Positions 8,311 through 17,201 are shown, counted from the first letter of the stretch. The stretch: 64,000 bases of DNA from Nocardioides sp. W7 (GCF_022919075.1 NZ_CP095078.1:5448253-5512252), one strand, 5' to 3'. The notes: a model not told the origin generated them from the letters alone. Numbers and translations are program-made.

Positions 8311-9171
8311 CTACGGCCGACTGAACGCTCGGGCACGCAGCAGCCACCGCGGGATGCTGAGCAGCGACGACGACGCCGGCCAGGCGTCGGCCCGGAAGTA
8401 GGCGTCGGTGCCGCCGTCGACGTAGACGATGCTGCCGCAGAGGAAGTCCGCTGCCGGCGACAGCATGAACGCCACCCAGTCGGCCAGGTGGCCCGCTTCG
8501 CCGTACCCGCCGACGGGGACGGGGAAGGTCTCGATCCGCTCCCTCTCGGCTCCGTCCAGCTGGCTCTGGAGGAGGGGGGTCATGATGGCGCCGGGCGCGA
8601 TCGCGTTGAGCCGGATGCCCGCTCCGGCCCATTCCGGGGTGACCGCCGTACGCCTGACCCAGGTGCTGAGGGCGAGCTTGGATGCGCCGTAGGCGAATGC
8701 CGGAGCGTTCCTGCCTCCGAACGCCTTCAGGACCCGTGCTCGCGTTCTCGGCCTGTCGTTGAGGAACGACCGCACCAGCAACTGGGGAATGCCGGGCGTG
8801 ACGCTGGCCGAGTTGGAGCCGAAGACGACCACCTTGCTCGAGACTCCCGCGGCCGCCGCCCCGGCCGCCAGTGCCTCTCGCCACGACTCGAGGAGCTGGA
8901 TCGGTGCGACGTAGTTGACCTGGGCGATGACCTCTTCCCGTCCCGGAAGCGGACCCACCCCGGCCGCCAGGACCGCACCGTGGAGCGTGCCGTCCAGCCG
9001 GTGCAGGACCTCGGTCGCCGCCGACTCGCGGCCCGGTGCGGTCGAGAGGTCCGCGACGACGTCGGCAGAGCGGAGATCGACGGTGATCACCCGGTGCTCG
9101 TCGGCGCGAAGCCGGGCGACGACCTCTGCGCCCATGCCCGAGGCCGATCCGGTCACCACGTAGTTGCCCAC
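8311..9171 (-). CDS. SDR oxidoreductase resembling 3-alpha-hydroxysteroid dehydrogenase/carbonyl reductase
   Basis: This 286-residue classical SDR has TGSASGMG for the nucleotide, Ser in VVVFGSNSAS and the catalytic YGASK. Beyond the fold it shares diagnostic stretches I recall from Comamonas 3-alpha-HSD: VADLSTAPGR, LAAGVGPLPG, RLNAIAPGAIMTPLLQ and a VDGGTDA ending. That enzyme oxidises 3-alpha-hydroxysteroids and reduces carbonyls with NAD(P). The start is GTG 9171 behind GAGGAAG. A perfect KstR-type operator lies about 60 bp upstream, which independently points to steroid metabolism. Substrate remains inference. Confidence 0.82.
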   Translation of the reverse strand: MGNYVVTGSASGMGAEVVARLRADEHRVITVDLRSADVVADLSTAPGRESAATEVLHRLDGTLHGAVLAAGVGPLPGREEVIAQVNYVAPIQLLESWREALAAGAAAAGVSSKVVVFGSNSASVTPGIPQLLVRSFLNDRPRTRARVLKAFGGRNAPAFAYGASKLALSTWVRRTAVTPEWAGAGIRLNAIAPGAIMTPLLQSQLDGAERERIETFPVPVGGYGEAGHLADWVAFMLSPAADFLCGSIVYVDGGTDAYFRADAWPASSSLLSIPRWLLRARAFSRP

Positions 9172-9230
9172 CGCACGACTTCCTCTCGAGGTCCCTCACC
9201 GGGCCGGTCCGGTGCGACGACTGCCCCGAT

Positions 9231-9248
9231 GCTAGAACACGTTCTAGC
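9231..9248. promoter_or_regulatory. KstR-like operator upstream of the 3-alpha-HSD-like SDR
   Basis: GCTAGAAC-AC-GTTCTAGC is an 8-bp perfect inverted repeat. Its central 14 bases, TAGAACACGTTCTA (9233-9246), fully fit the mycobacterial KstR consensus TnnAACnnGTTnnA. It lies between the SDR start and the MerR gene stop. Confidence 0.65.
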
Positions 9249-9299
9249 AGTCAGGACGATAGTCCGAGCACCGGTCGGGCGGCTGCGCGCTACCTCCCC

Positions 9300-10022
9300 C
9301 TACCGCGCCAGCGACCGGGTGATGACGGCGTTGGCGGCCCGCTGGAAGCCGGTGACCACGGCCTCCAGGGTCAGCTGACGCAGCCGCGACACGGTGCGCT
9401 CGAGGCGCTCGGCATCCTCGGGCGAGTGCGGCTCGCGGCGGTACGGCGCGAGCACCCCCTCGCGCAGGATCTGGGTGAGCTCCTCGACGAGCGCCTCCAT
9501 GTGCCGGCGGATCGCCTCCCCGGCGGCGCCCATCGCGTCCTCGGGAACGTCGAGGTCGAGCAGCTCGACCCCGACGGCGAAGTTGGGCAGCACCCGGTAG
9601 CCCGACCCGGTCGGCTCGATGGTGCCGGCCTTCTCCAGCAGGGTGACGTCGCGGTCGCTGAGCGGGCGACCGGCCTTCTTCTCCAGCTGGCGGCGACTCA
9701 GCTCCTCCGGCGGCCGGGGCGTCCAGGAGGTCATCATCGCCCGCTGGAGGGCGAGGTCCTCGACCGTCGCGTCCGCGGGCAGTCCGGCGAGGAAGCGCTC
9801 GATGGCCTGCAGCGTGAACCCGTGGTCCTGCAGTGCCCGCACGAGGTCGAGCCGCGAACGGTGCACCGGGCCGTAGTACGCCATCCGGCCGCGGCGGACC
9901 GGAGCCGGAAGCAGGCCCAGGCTCGCGTAGTAGCGCGTGGTCCGCACCGTCATGCCGGTGGCGGCCGCCAGCTCGTCGATCGTGAGCAGCCCGTCGTCGG
10001 GGGCCCCGGGCTGAACACTCAT
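9300..10022 (-). CDS. MerR family transcriptional regulator
   Basis: This 240-residue protein has an N-terminal MerR winged helix: LLTIDELAAATGMTVRTTRYYASLGLLP, then the RRGRMAYYGPVHRSRL wing and a LQDHGFTLQAIERFL helix. The long C-terminal region has no metal-site cysteines and ends in a helical region, so an organic or acyl ligand is more likely than a metal. ATG 10022 is preferred; a GTG at 10031 is possible, and both overlap the intergenic repeats. It is divergent from an LCAD-like acyl-CoA dehydrogenase, the likely target. Confidence 0.82.
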   Translation of the reverse strand: MSVQPGAPDDGLLTIDELAAATGMTVRTTRYYASLGLLPAPVRRGRMAYYGPVHRSRLDLVRALQDHGFTLQAIERFLAGLPADATVEDLALQRAMMTSWTPRPPEELSRRQLEKKAGRPLSDRDVTLLEKAGTIEPTGSGYRVLPNFAVGVELLDLDVPEDAMGAAGEAIRRHMEALVEELTQILREGVLAPYRREPHSPEDAERLERTVSRLRQLTLEAVVTGFQRAANAVITRSLAR

Positions 10023-10024
10023 GA

Positions 10025-10089
10025 CTGTCACAGTAGTGCTGTCATCGGATCTGCGTTAACGTGACAGTGATGCTGTCACAGTAGTGCTG
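10025..10089. promoter_or_regulatory. Duplicated 17-bp operator-like repeats between MerR gene and acyl-CoA dehydrogenase
   Basis: CTGTCACAGTAGTGCTG occurs exactly at 10025-10041 and again at 10073-10089, 48 bp apart. The second copy is part of GTGACAG-N5-CTGTCAC (10061-10079), a perfect 7-bp inverted repeat. The divergent promoters must lie here. This is probably the binding region of the adjacent MerR protein. Confidence 0.6.
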
Positions 10090-10144
10090 CGCGCTTGACC
10101 ACACGGTCGAGCGTCCGGCCGCCCGTCACGCCCCAGGAGGCCCC

Positions 10145-11293
10145 ATGTCCAAGACCGAGCCGTTCTTCGAGCAGGAGCACGAGGACTTCCGTCGTACCGT
10201 CCGCGCGTTCCTCGAGAAGGAGGTCGTGCCCTTCCACGAGCAGTGGGAGAAGGACGGCCAGGTCGACCGCGAGGTCTGGCGCAGGGCCGGCGAGCAGGGG
10301 CTGCTCTGCTTCGACGTCGAGGAGGAGTACGGCGGCGCCGGCATCTCCGACTTCCGCTACAACATGGTCGTCTCCGACGAGATCGGCCGGGTCGGCGCCA
10401 GCGGACTCGGCTTCCCGGTCCACACCGACATCATCGTCCCCTACATCAGCCAGCTCGGGACCCCGGAGCAGAAGCAGCGCTGGCTGCCCGGCCTGGTCAG
10501 CGGCGAGCTGATCTCGGCGATCGCGATGACCGAGCCGGGCGCCGGCTCGGACCTGCAGGGCATCCGCACCAGCGCCGTCGACAAGGGCGACCACTACGTC
10601 CTCAACGGCTCCAAGACCTTCATCAGCAACGGCATCCTGTCCGACCTGGTGATCGTGGTCGCGCGCACCAACCCCGACGCCGGCCACCAGGGCATCAGCC
10701 TGCTGGTCGTCGAGCGCGGCATGGAGGGCTTCGAGCGCGGCCGCAACCTCGACAAGATGGGCCTGAAGGCCCAGGACACCGCCGAGCTGTTCTTCGACAA
10801 CGTCGTCGTGCCCAAGGAGAACCTCCTCGGCGAGGAGGGCGCCGGCTTCATCTCGCTGATGGTGAACCTGCCCCAGGAGCGGATCTCGATCGCCTCGATC
10901 GCGGTCGCCGCCTGCGAGCACGTGCTGCGGCTCTGCCTCGACTACGCCAAGGAGCGCGAGGCGTTCGGCAAGCCGATCGGCAAGTTCCAGCACAACCGGT
11001 TCCTGCTCGCCGAGATGGCCACCGAGGTCCACATCGCGCGGGTCTTCGTCAACGACTGCGTGACGAAGCTGAACGCCGGCGAGGTCGACACGACCCTGGC
11101 GTCGATGGCGAAGTGGTGGACGACCGAGCTGCAGAAGAAGCTCGTCGACCAGGGCGTTCAGCTGCACGGCGGCTACGGCTACATGATGGAGTACCCCATC
11201 GCGAAGGCCTATGTGGACAGCCGGATCCAGACGATCTACGGCGGGACGACGGAGATCCAGAAGGAGATCATCGGCCGCAGCCTGGGGATCTGA
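10145..11293 (+). CDS. Acyl-CoA dehydrogenase, long-chain (LCAD)-like
   Basis: This 382-residue FAD enzyme has AIAMTEPGAGSDLQGIRTSA for the substrate and flavin site and QLHGGYGYMMEYPIAKAY near the C terminus. The segment VNLPQERISIA carries Glu at the position used as catalytic base in LCAD and isovaleryl-CoA dehydrogenase, while the usual MCAD Glu position reads YGGTTEI. It performs the first oxidation of beta-oxidation. Chain-length preference is inferred from the resemblance to mammalian LCAD. AGGAGG precedes ATG 10145. It is divergent from the MerR gene and probably controlled by it. Confidence 0.9.
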   Translation: MSKTEPFFEQEHEDFRRTVRAFLEKEVVPFHEQWEKDGQVDREVWRRAGEQGLLCFDVEEEYGGAGISDFRYNMVVSDEIGRVGASGLGFPVHTDIIVPYISQLGTPEQKQRWLPGLVSGELISAIAMTEPGAGSDLQGIRTSAVDKGDHYVLNGSKTFISNGILSDLVIVVARTNPDAGHQGISLLVVERGMEGFERGRNLDKMGLKAQDTAELFFDNVVVPKENLLGEEGAGFISLMVNLPQERISIASIAVAACEHVLRLCLDYAKEREAFGKPIGKFQHNRFLLAEMATEVHIARVFVNDCVTKLNAGEVDTTLASMAKWWTTELQKKLVDQGVQLHGGYGYMMEYPIAKAYVDSRIQTIYGGTTEIQKEIIGRSLGI

Positions 11294-11365
11294 CCCGGCC
11301 TTCCCGCCCGCCGGACGTACGCCTGTCTGGACCGGCCGTCTCGAAAGCGAGTCACTCAGTAAAGT

Positions 11366-11390
11366 CGATCAACCAACTGTGATTTGATCG
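11366..11390. promoter_or_regulatory. Weak inverted repeat before ABC importer operon
   Basis: CGATCAA (11366-11372) and TTGATCG (11384-11390) form a 7-bp inverted repeat with 11-bp spacer, ending 5 nt before the permease ATG. The spacing and AT-richness suit an operator or promoter element. No regulator is adjacent on this side. Confidence 0.3.
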
Positions 11391-11395
11391 CCGGC

Positions 11396-12238
11396 ATGGC
11401 CACCCCCTCCACCGTGCGCGCACAGGCCGCACGACGCCAACACCGGCGCCGGATCCCGTTGCACGTCGGGACCCTCCTCGCGCTGCTGTTCGTGTGGTGG
11501 CTGGTCACCCGCCTGGAGCTGGTGCGACCGCTCATCCTGCCGCCCCCCGGCGACGTCTGGGACGCCTTCGTGCGCGCCAACACCGACCACCCGCTGAGCT
11601 CGACCTCGGACCGGATCGTGCGCGGCGAGCAGAACTACTACCTGTGGGAGCACCTGCTCGCCAGCCTCCAGCGGATCGTGGTCGGCGTCGGCGCCGCCAT
11701 CGCGTTCGGCATCCCGCTCGGCCTGCTGATGGCCACCACCTGGCTCGGCACCGTCCTGGAGCCCTACCTCAGCTTCGTGCGCTCGCTGCCGCCACTGGCC
11801 TACATCGGCCTGCTGATCGTCTGGTTCGGCATCGGCGACACGTCGAAGATCTGGCTGCTGTTCCTGGCCGCGTTCCCGCCCATCACGATGGCCACCATCG
11901 GCGGCATCCGCGGAGTGCGCGAGGACATGGTCAACGCGGTCCTCTCCCTCGGCGCCTCGCGCCGCCAGGCGCTGACGTCGGTGATGCTCCCCGCGACGCT
12001 GCCCGAGATCCTCACCGGCATCCGGGTCGCGGTCGGCTTCGCCTGGACGACGGTCGTGGCCGCCGAGATCGCCAACGGCATCCCCGGCATCGGCGGGCTC
12101 GCCTACCTGGCGGGCCAGAAGCTGCGCCCCGAGCTCGTCCTCGCCTGCATCCTCGTGATCGGCCTCGCGGCGATCGCCCTCGATCTCGGTCTGAAGTACC
12201 TGGAGAAGGCCCTTGTCCCCTGGCGGGGCAAGGCGTGA
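11396..12238 (+). CDS. ABC transporter permease, TauC/SsuC family
   Basis: This 280-residue inner-membrane protein has about six helices and the EAA loop region AVLSLGASRRQALTSVMLPATLPEILTG, typical of nitrate/sulfonate/taurine importers. Within RSLPPLAYIGLLIVWFGIGD the glycine and proline spacing is characteristic of the family. It is the first gene of a three-gene operon with a binding lipoprotein and an ATPase. The substrate is unproven; no taurine dioxygenase or sulfonate monooxygenase lies nearby. Confidence 0.87.
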   Translation: MATPSTVRAQAARRQHRRRIPLHVGTLLALLFVWWLVTRLELVRPLILPPPGDVWDAFVRANTDHPLSSTSDRIVRGEQNYYLWEHLLASLQRIVVGVGAAIAFGIPLGLLMATTWLGTVLEPYLSFVRSLPPLAYIGLLIVWFGIGDTSKIWLLFLAAFPPITMATIGGIRGVREDMVNAVLSLGASRRQALTSVMLPATLPEILTGIRVAVGFAWTTVVAAEIANGIPGIGGLAYLAGQKLRPELVLACILVIGLAAIALDLGLKYLEKALVPWRGKA

Positions 12239-12273
12239 ACCACGCCGCCACGGCGTACGAAGGAGAAACCCGA

Positions 12274-13356
12274 ATGACCCGAAAGACCACCGGCTTCGCG
12301 TTGTTCGCAACCGCCGCGCTCGCCCTGACCCTCAGCGGGTGCGTCGAGTCCGCCGACGAGCGCAAGGCCGCCGACGCCGCCGACGCCACCGGGAGCGACT
12401 GCCCCTGGACGCCCGACGAGTCGATCACCACGACCGCCCGGATCGCCTGGCAGGCCATCCCCAACGGCGACGCCGTCGTCAAGGACCTCGGCCTGCTCGA
12501 GGCGTGCATGCCGAACGCGAAGATCACCTGGGTCCAGGCCTCCTCGGGCGGCGACGTGATCACCTACTACGGAGCCGACGAGGTCGACCTCGGCCTGATG
12601 GGCTCGGCTCCGGCCGCCCGCTCCGCCTCCGCCCCGGTGATCCGCGACGTCGACATCGCCACCATCTGGATCCACGACGTCATCGGCGACGCCGAGTCGC
12701 TGATCGTCAAGGACCCCGGGGTCACCGACCTCGCCGGGCTGAAGGGCGCCACGATCGCCACCCCGTTCAGCAGCACCGCCCACTACTCGCTGCTGCAGGC
12801 ACTCTCCGAGGCCGGTCTGGACCCCGCCAAGGACGTCACGGTCATCAACCTCGACCCCGAGAAGATGCCCGCGGCCTGGCAGGGCGACGAGATCGACGCC
12901 GCCTGGGTGTGGGACCCGGTGCAGAGCGAGCTGCTGGAGGGCGGCGGCGCCCGCCTGATCTCCAGCGCCGACACCGCGGAGGCCGGCCGCCCGACCTTCG
13001 ACGTCGGCACCGTCGACCGCGCCTTCGCCGCCGAGAACGAGGACTTCCTCACCCAGTGGGCCAAGGCGCAGGACCACGCCGTGCAGCTGATCCAGGACGA
13101 CCCGGCCGAGGCGGCCGAGTCCGTCGCCGTCGTGCTGGGCATCGACCCGGCCGCCGCCGAGGCCCAGTTCGCCGGGCTGGAGTACGTCCGCGCGGCCGAC
13201 CAGGCCGGTGCGGACTACCTGGGCGGCAAGTTCGCCGAGGATCTGCTGACCACCGCGACCTTCCTGCTCGAGCAGGGCGAGATCGAGGCGCTCAGCGACG
13301 CCGCGGTGTACGCCGAGCACGTCGACGCCGGACCGGCGACCCGGGCCGCGGAGTGA
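12274..13356 (+). CDS. ABC importer substrate-binding lipoprotein, TauA/SsuA-like
   Basis: This 360-residue protein begins with a lipoprotein signal (TALSG-type lipobox ending at Cys23, ALTLSGC). It then shows the periplasmic-binding-protein pattern of Tau/Ssu systems: WVQASSGGDVITYYGADEVDLGLMG, LAGLKGATIATPFSSTAHYSLLQAL and DEIDAAWVWDP. It delivers a small organic anion, perhaps taurine or another sulfonate, to the permease. GAAGGAGAA precedes ATG 12274. The stop overlaps the GTG of the ATPase gene by four bases. Confidence 0.87.
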   Translation: MTRKTTGFALFATAALALTLSGCVESADERKAADAADATGSDCPWTPDESITTTARIAWQAIPNGDAVVKDLGLLEACMPNAKITWVQASSGGDVITYYGADEVDLGLMGSAPAARSASAPVIRDVDIATIWIHDVIGDAESLIVKDPGVTDLAGLKGATIATPFSSTAHYSLLQALSEAGLDPAKDVTVINLDPEKMPAAWQGDEIDAAWVWDPVQSELLEGGGARLISSADTAEAGRPTFDVGTVDRAFAAENEDFLTQWAKAQDHAVQLIQDDPAEAAESVAVVLGIDPAAAEAQFAGLEYVRAADQAGADYLGGKFAEDLLTTATFLLEQGEIEALSDAAVYAEHVDAGPATRAAE

Positions 13357-14150
13357 GCCACGGGCGTGCCATCGCGTTCGAGGGCGTCGAGCACCACTTC
13401 GACGTGGGCGGCACGCCCGTGCCCGCACTCGACCGGATCGATCTGACCCTGGAGCCCGGCGAGCTGGTGACGCTCGCCGGGCCCTCGGGGTGCGGCAAGA
13501 CCACGCTGCTGCGCCTGGTCGCCGGCTTCCTGCCTCCGACGACCGGGTCGGTGACGGTCGGGGGCGAGCAGGTCCGCGGCCCGGCCGAGGAGCGTGGCGT
13601 GGTCTTCCAGCAGCCCACGCTGTTCCCCTGGCTGTCGGTGCGGCGCAACGTCGAGCTCGGCCCGAAGCTGCGCGGCGTACCGGCGGCGGAGCGAGCCGAG
13701 CTCGCCGAGAAGTACCTGCGCCTGGTGGGCCTGCAGGACTTCGGGAAGCACCGGCCCTACGAGCTGTCCGGCGGGATGCAGCAGCGCTGCCAGATCGCGC
13801 GGGTGCTGGCCAACGAGCCCGACATCGTGCTCATGGACGAGCCGTTCGGCGCCCTGGACGCCCTGACCCGGGAGCGGCTGCAGGAGGAGCTCCTCGAGAT
13901 CTGGCGGGCCACCGGACGCACGATCCTCTTCATCACCCACAGCGTGGACGAGGCGGTCTTCCTGGGCTCGCGGGTCCTGGTGATGAGCCCCCGGCCGGGC
14001 CGGATCGTCTTCGACGAGCCCGCCGTCTTCACCGAGGCCGGCGCCCGGGTGCCGGCCGACGAGATCCGGGCCCTGCCGGAGTACGCCGCGCTCTGCGACC
14101 GGGTGCGGCACGCGATCCATCAGCCGGCCGACACCGCATCCGGTATCTGA
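13353..14150 (+). CDS. ABC transporter ATP-binding protein, TauB/SsuB family
   Basis: This 265-residue ATPase has Walker A GPSGCGKTT (about residues 43-51), the Q-loop VVFQQPTLFPW, signature LSGGMQQR (about 138-145), Walker B IVLMDEPFGALD and the His-switch ITHSVDEA. The VFQ-x-x-x-LFPW pattern is typical of Tau/Ssu ATPases. The start is GTG 13353, overlapping the binding-protein stop. With the two upstream genes it completes one importer. Confidence 0.9.
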   Translation: MSHGRAIAFEGVEHHFDVGGTPVPALDRIDLTLEPGELVTLAGPSGCGKTTLLRLVAGFLPPTTGSVTVGGEQVRGPAEERGVVFQQPTLFPWLSVRRNVELGPKLRGVPAAERAELAEKYLRLVGLQDFGKHRPYELSGGMQQRCQIARVLANEPDIVLMDEPFGALDALTRERLQEELLEIWRATGRTILFITHSVDEAVFLGSRVLVMSPRPGRIVFDEPAVFTEAGARVPADEIRALPEYAALCDRVRHAIHQPADTASGI

Positions 14151-14217
14151 CGTGTTCCAAGAGTCCTCTTCACCCTAGAGTTCGTCTCAGCTGTCCGACA
14201 CCTGTGAAGGGGATCTT

Positions 14218-15714
14218 GTGCACCGCCGCGTCACCAGCCCGCGGGCCGTTCGCTCGGTGTGGTCGCGCGTCGGTCTCCTGGCCGCCCTCGCCTGCCTGGG
14301 CTGGGTGCCGTTCATGGGCCGCACGCTGAGCCCCGACGAGGGCGGCATGCTGATCGTGGGTGGCCAGTGGGCCCCCGGCAGCTCCCTGTACGGCGACTAC
14401 TGGGTCGACCGGCCCCCGGTGCTGGTCGCACTGTTCGCGCTCGCCGACGGCGCGGGCGGGGCGTGGGCGCTGCGCACCATGGGCGTGCTCGCCGTACTGG
14501 CGAGCGTCGCGCTGGCCGGTCTGGTGGGGCGGCTCGCCGTACCCTCCTCGCGCAGCGCCCCGCTGCTCACCGCCGGCGCCGCGGCCGCGCTCGTCGCCAC
14601 TCCGCTCTTCGGTGGAGGCGCGGTCAACGGCGAGCTGCTGGGCCTGCCGTTCCTGCTCGCCGGGATCGCCGCGGTGCTGCGCTCCCGGATGGCGACCAGC
14701 TGGCGCGGCGGGTTCGGCTGGGCCCTGCTGGCCGGGGTCGCGGGCGCCTGCGGCGCGATGGTCAAGCAGAACCTCGTCGACGTCTTCGTGCTCCTCGCCG
14801 CCCTGGTCGTGCTGCAGTGGCGGCCGCGCCGGGGCGAGTCGACGGTCGGGTCCCGCACGCTGGCCGGCAGCGTCGTCGGCGCACTCGCCGCGGTCGGCGT
14901 CGCCGTCTCGCTCGCCGCCCTCCGCGGCACCGACCCCGGACCGCTCTGGGAGGCGGTCGTCTCCTTCCGGGGCGAGGCCGCCGCCAAGATCGTCTCCGCC
15001 GCGACCGAGACGACCACCCGCCGACTGCTCGGCATGATCGGCGCGCTCCTCGCCAGCGGGGCGCCGTTCCTCATCGCGGCTCTCATCCTCGCCACCCGGC
15101 GCCCGGTGCGGGAAGCCGGAGACTCGCCGGGACCCGGCGACCTGCGCTGGCCCGCGTTGGCCGTGTTGTCCTGGGAGCTGCTCGCCGCCTACGTGAGCGG
15201 CAGCTACTGGCTCCATTACCTGACCGCCCTGGTACCCGGGGTCGTGCTGGTGGCGGCCGCGGCCGCGCAGCGCCGCCCCCGACGTACCCGCCTGCTGACC
15301 ACCGCGTACGCCGTCACCGCGATCTCGACGGCGATCGCGATCGCGTTCGTCGCCGTGCGGCCCATGGAGCGGCCCGAGGAGCCGGTCATCTCCTACCTCC
15401 AGGACAAGGTCCGTCCCGGCGACACCGGCATGGTGGCGTTCGGGGCGGCCAACATCCTGCAGGCCTCCGGCCTGCGCAGCCCCTACCCCGACCTGTGGAG
15501 CCTGCCGGTCCGGGTCCGCGACCCGAGGCTGGAGCGGCTCGCGGGCGTGCTGGCCGGGCCGGAGCGCCCGACCTGGCTGGTCGTCGCGGGCCGCTCGCTC
15601 GACACCTGGGGCATCGATGCCTCGGCGGCGCAGGGTCACGTCGACCAGCACTACGAGCTCGTCGGCAGCCCCGGCCGGTTCACCGTCTACCACCGGAAGG
15701 ACCACACTCCGTGA
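14218..15714 (+). CDS. Polytopic membrane glycosyltransferase-like protein (GT39/PMT-like), paralogue 1
   Basis: This 498-residue protein has about ten helices. The first external loop reads TLSPDEGGMLIVG followed by GDYWVDRPPVLVALF, where the acidic DE and the DRPP motif resemble GT-C glycosyltransferases of the ArnT/PMT type that use polyprenyl-phosphate sugars. The C-terminal soluble domain has SPYPDLWSLPVRVRDPRL. A clear paralogue lies at 54721-56241 with the same motifs. GTG 14218 follows AAGGGGAT. The next start overlaps its stop. Donor and acceptor are unknown. Confidence 0.72.
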   Translation: MHRRVTSPRAVRSVWSRVGLLAALACLGWVPFMGRTLSPDEGGMLIVGGQWAPGSSLYGDYWVDRPPVLVALFALADGAGGAWALRTMGVLAVLASVALAGLVGRLAVPSSRSAPLLTAGAAAALVATPLFGGGAVNGELLGLPFLLAGIAAVLRSRMATSWRGGFGWALLAGVAGACGAMVKQNLVDVFVLLAALVVLQWRPRRGESTVGSRTLAGSVVGALAAVGVAVSLAALRGTDPGPLWEAVVSFRGEAAAKIVSAATETTTRRLLGMIGALLASGAPFLIAALILATRRPVREAGDSPGPGDLRWPALAVLSWELLAAYVSGSYWLHYLTALVPGVVLVAAAAAQRRPRRTRLLTTAYAVTAISTAIAIAFVAVRPMERPEEPVISYLQDKVRPGDTGMVAFGAANILQASGLRSPYPDLWSLPVRVRDPRLERLAGVLAGPERPTWLVVAGRSLDTWGIDASAAQGHVDQHYELVGSPGRFTVYHRKDHTP

Positions 15715-16637
15715 CGTCCGCGTCCACCCAGGTCGCCGCCACCCCCACCCGCCCGGCGAGTCGGCGGCGCGCGATGGCGGCGTACGTCGTCGCCCTCCTC
15801 GTGTGGAGCCTGACGATCGGCATCCCCAACGACACCCTCGGCGTGTGCCTGTGGATCTGGATCGGCACCGTGGCCTGGCACGCCGACGCGCCGCTCGAGA
15901 CGACCCGGGCCTGGTGGCGCGACTGGTGGCTGCCGATGGTGCTGCTGGTGGCGTACTCGCTGCTGCGCGGCGTAGCCGACCAGACCTTCGTCCCGGTCAA
16001 CGTCACCGCTCCGATCCGCTTCGACGAGTGGCTCGGCGGCGGGACCACGCCGACGGAGCTGCTGCAGAGCGCCTGGTGCGGCGACCCGTGCCTGCCGGGC
16101 TCCTCGCCGCGCTGGTACGACACGCTGTTCACCACCGTCTACGCCTCGCACTTCCTGGCCTCCCTCGGACTGGCGGGCGTGCTGTGGGTGCGCAGCCGCG
16201 GTGAGTGGGTGCGCTGGATCCGCCGGTTCGTCGCGATGAACTTCGCCGGCCTGACGATCTACTTCCTCTACCCGATGGCCCCGCCGTGGATGGCCGGTCG
16301 CGACGGGTTCATCGGCGCGGTCAGCCGGATCACCAGCCGGGGCTGGTCCGAGATCGACCTGCACCGCCAGAGCATCTTCTTCGGCGGCCTGCCCAACAAG
16401 GTCGCCGCGATGCCGTCGCTGCACGCCGGGTTCTCGTTCCTGCTGGTCTTCTACGCCATCCAGCGGTTCCGGCACCCGGCCCGCTGGCTGCTGCTGATCT
16501 ACCCGCTGACCATGTCGCTGAGCCTGGTGTACTCCGGCGAGCACTACGTCGTCGACGCGATCGCCGGCGCCCTGGTCGCGCTCGCGGTGCTGGTCGGGTG
16601 CCAGCTGTGGGAGAACCGCCGGGCCCGGGCGGCCTGA
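15711..16637 (+). CDS. PAP2-superfamily membrane phosphatase
   Basis: This 308-residue protein has about six helices and the PAP2 C-terminal motifs: AMPSLHAGFSFLLV (PSxxH) and SGEHYVVDAIAG (catalytic His-x3-Asp). The upstream motif is less obvious, as in the inositol-phosphoceramide/aureobasidin-type branch of the family. It should remove or transfer phosphate from a lipid such as polyprenyl diphosphate or phosphatidylinositol derivatives. The start is GTG 15711, overlapping the upstream stop (GTGA), so it may recycle the lipid carrier used by the neighbouring glycosyltransferase-like protein. That link is inference. Confidence 0.85.
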   Translation: MTSASTQVAATPTRPASRRRAMAAYVVALLVWSLTIGIPNDTLGVCLWIWIGTVAWHADAPLETTRAWWRDWWLPMVLLVAYSLLRGVADQTFVPVNVTAPIRFDEWLGGGTTPTELLQSAWCGDPCLPGSSPRWYDTLFTTVYASHFLASLGLAGVLWVRSRGEWVRWIRRFVAMNFAGLTIYFLYPMAPPWMAGRDGFIGAVSRITSRGWSEIDLHRQSIFFGGLPNKVAAMPSLHAGFSFLLVFYAIQRFRHPARWLLLIYPLTMSLSLVYSGEHYVVDAIAGALVALAVLVGCQLWENRRARAA

Positions 16638-16666
16638 CCCGACCGCATCCTCGGCACACTGGGCAG

Positions 16667-17131
16667 ATGCTGCACCGGCACCCCTTCCTGAGCCTGACGA
16701 CCCTGGCCTACCTCGGCTTCGTCGCCTGGCTGACCCTGACCCCGGGCTCGGCTGCGCCCACCCAGAGCGACCTGGTGCTGCGGGTGCTCGCCCGGCTGCA
16801 GCGGTACGACGAGCTGTCCTGGCTCACCTACGACCGGGCCGAGTTCCTGGCCAACATCGCGCTGTTCGTCCCCGTCGGGCTGTTCCTGCTGCTGCTGTTC
16901 GGCACCCGGTTCTGGTGGGTCGCCGCGGCCGCGGCGTTCGCGATGACCTCGGCGATCGAGACCGCGCAGCGCTCGATCCCCGGCCGGGTGCCCGACGAGC
17001 GCGACCTCGCCGCCAACACGACCGGCGCGGTGATCGGGATCGCGGTCGGCGTCGTGCTGACCCTCCCGGCCACCCTGCGCCGCAACCGCGCCCGCCGGGC
17101 CCGTCGGGCGACCGCCCAGAAGACGGCGTAG
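16667..17131 (+). CDS. VanZ family membrane protein
   Basis: This 154-residue protein has four hydrophobic segments and the VanZ-like pattern: an N-terminal FVAWLTLTPG, then EFLANIALFVPVGLFL, an SAIETAQ helix and a RDLAANTTGAVIGI segment. VanZ-type proteins are poorly understood; some confer low-level glycopeptide tolerance. It follows the PAP2 gene after 29 bp on the same strand. The basic Arg-rich tail is cytoplasmic. Confidence 0.82.
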   Translation: MLHRHPFLSLTTLAYLGFVAWLTLTPGSAAPTQSDLVLRVLARLQRYDELSWLTYDRAEFLANIALFVPVGLFLLLLFGTRFWWVAAAAAFAMTSAIETAQRSIPGRVPDERDLAANTTGAVIGIAVGVVLTLPATLRRNRARRARRATAQKTA

Positions 17132-17201
17132 GCCCGTACGTCCCGTCGCTTCGGGCCTCTGGGACCTGTCGGTCCTGGACCGGCCCGGGCACGATGGGGG
17201 C

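Noticed and set aside
17161..17176. GGGACCTGTCGGTCCT before the PPOX gene as a DosR/DevR box
   Set aside because: It resembles the hypoxia box and PPOX proteins can be DosR-controlled, but the spacing between half-sites is one base off the consensus and no other member of that regulon is in view.
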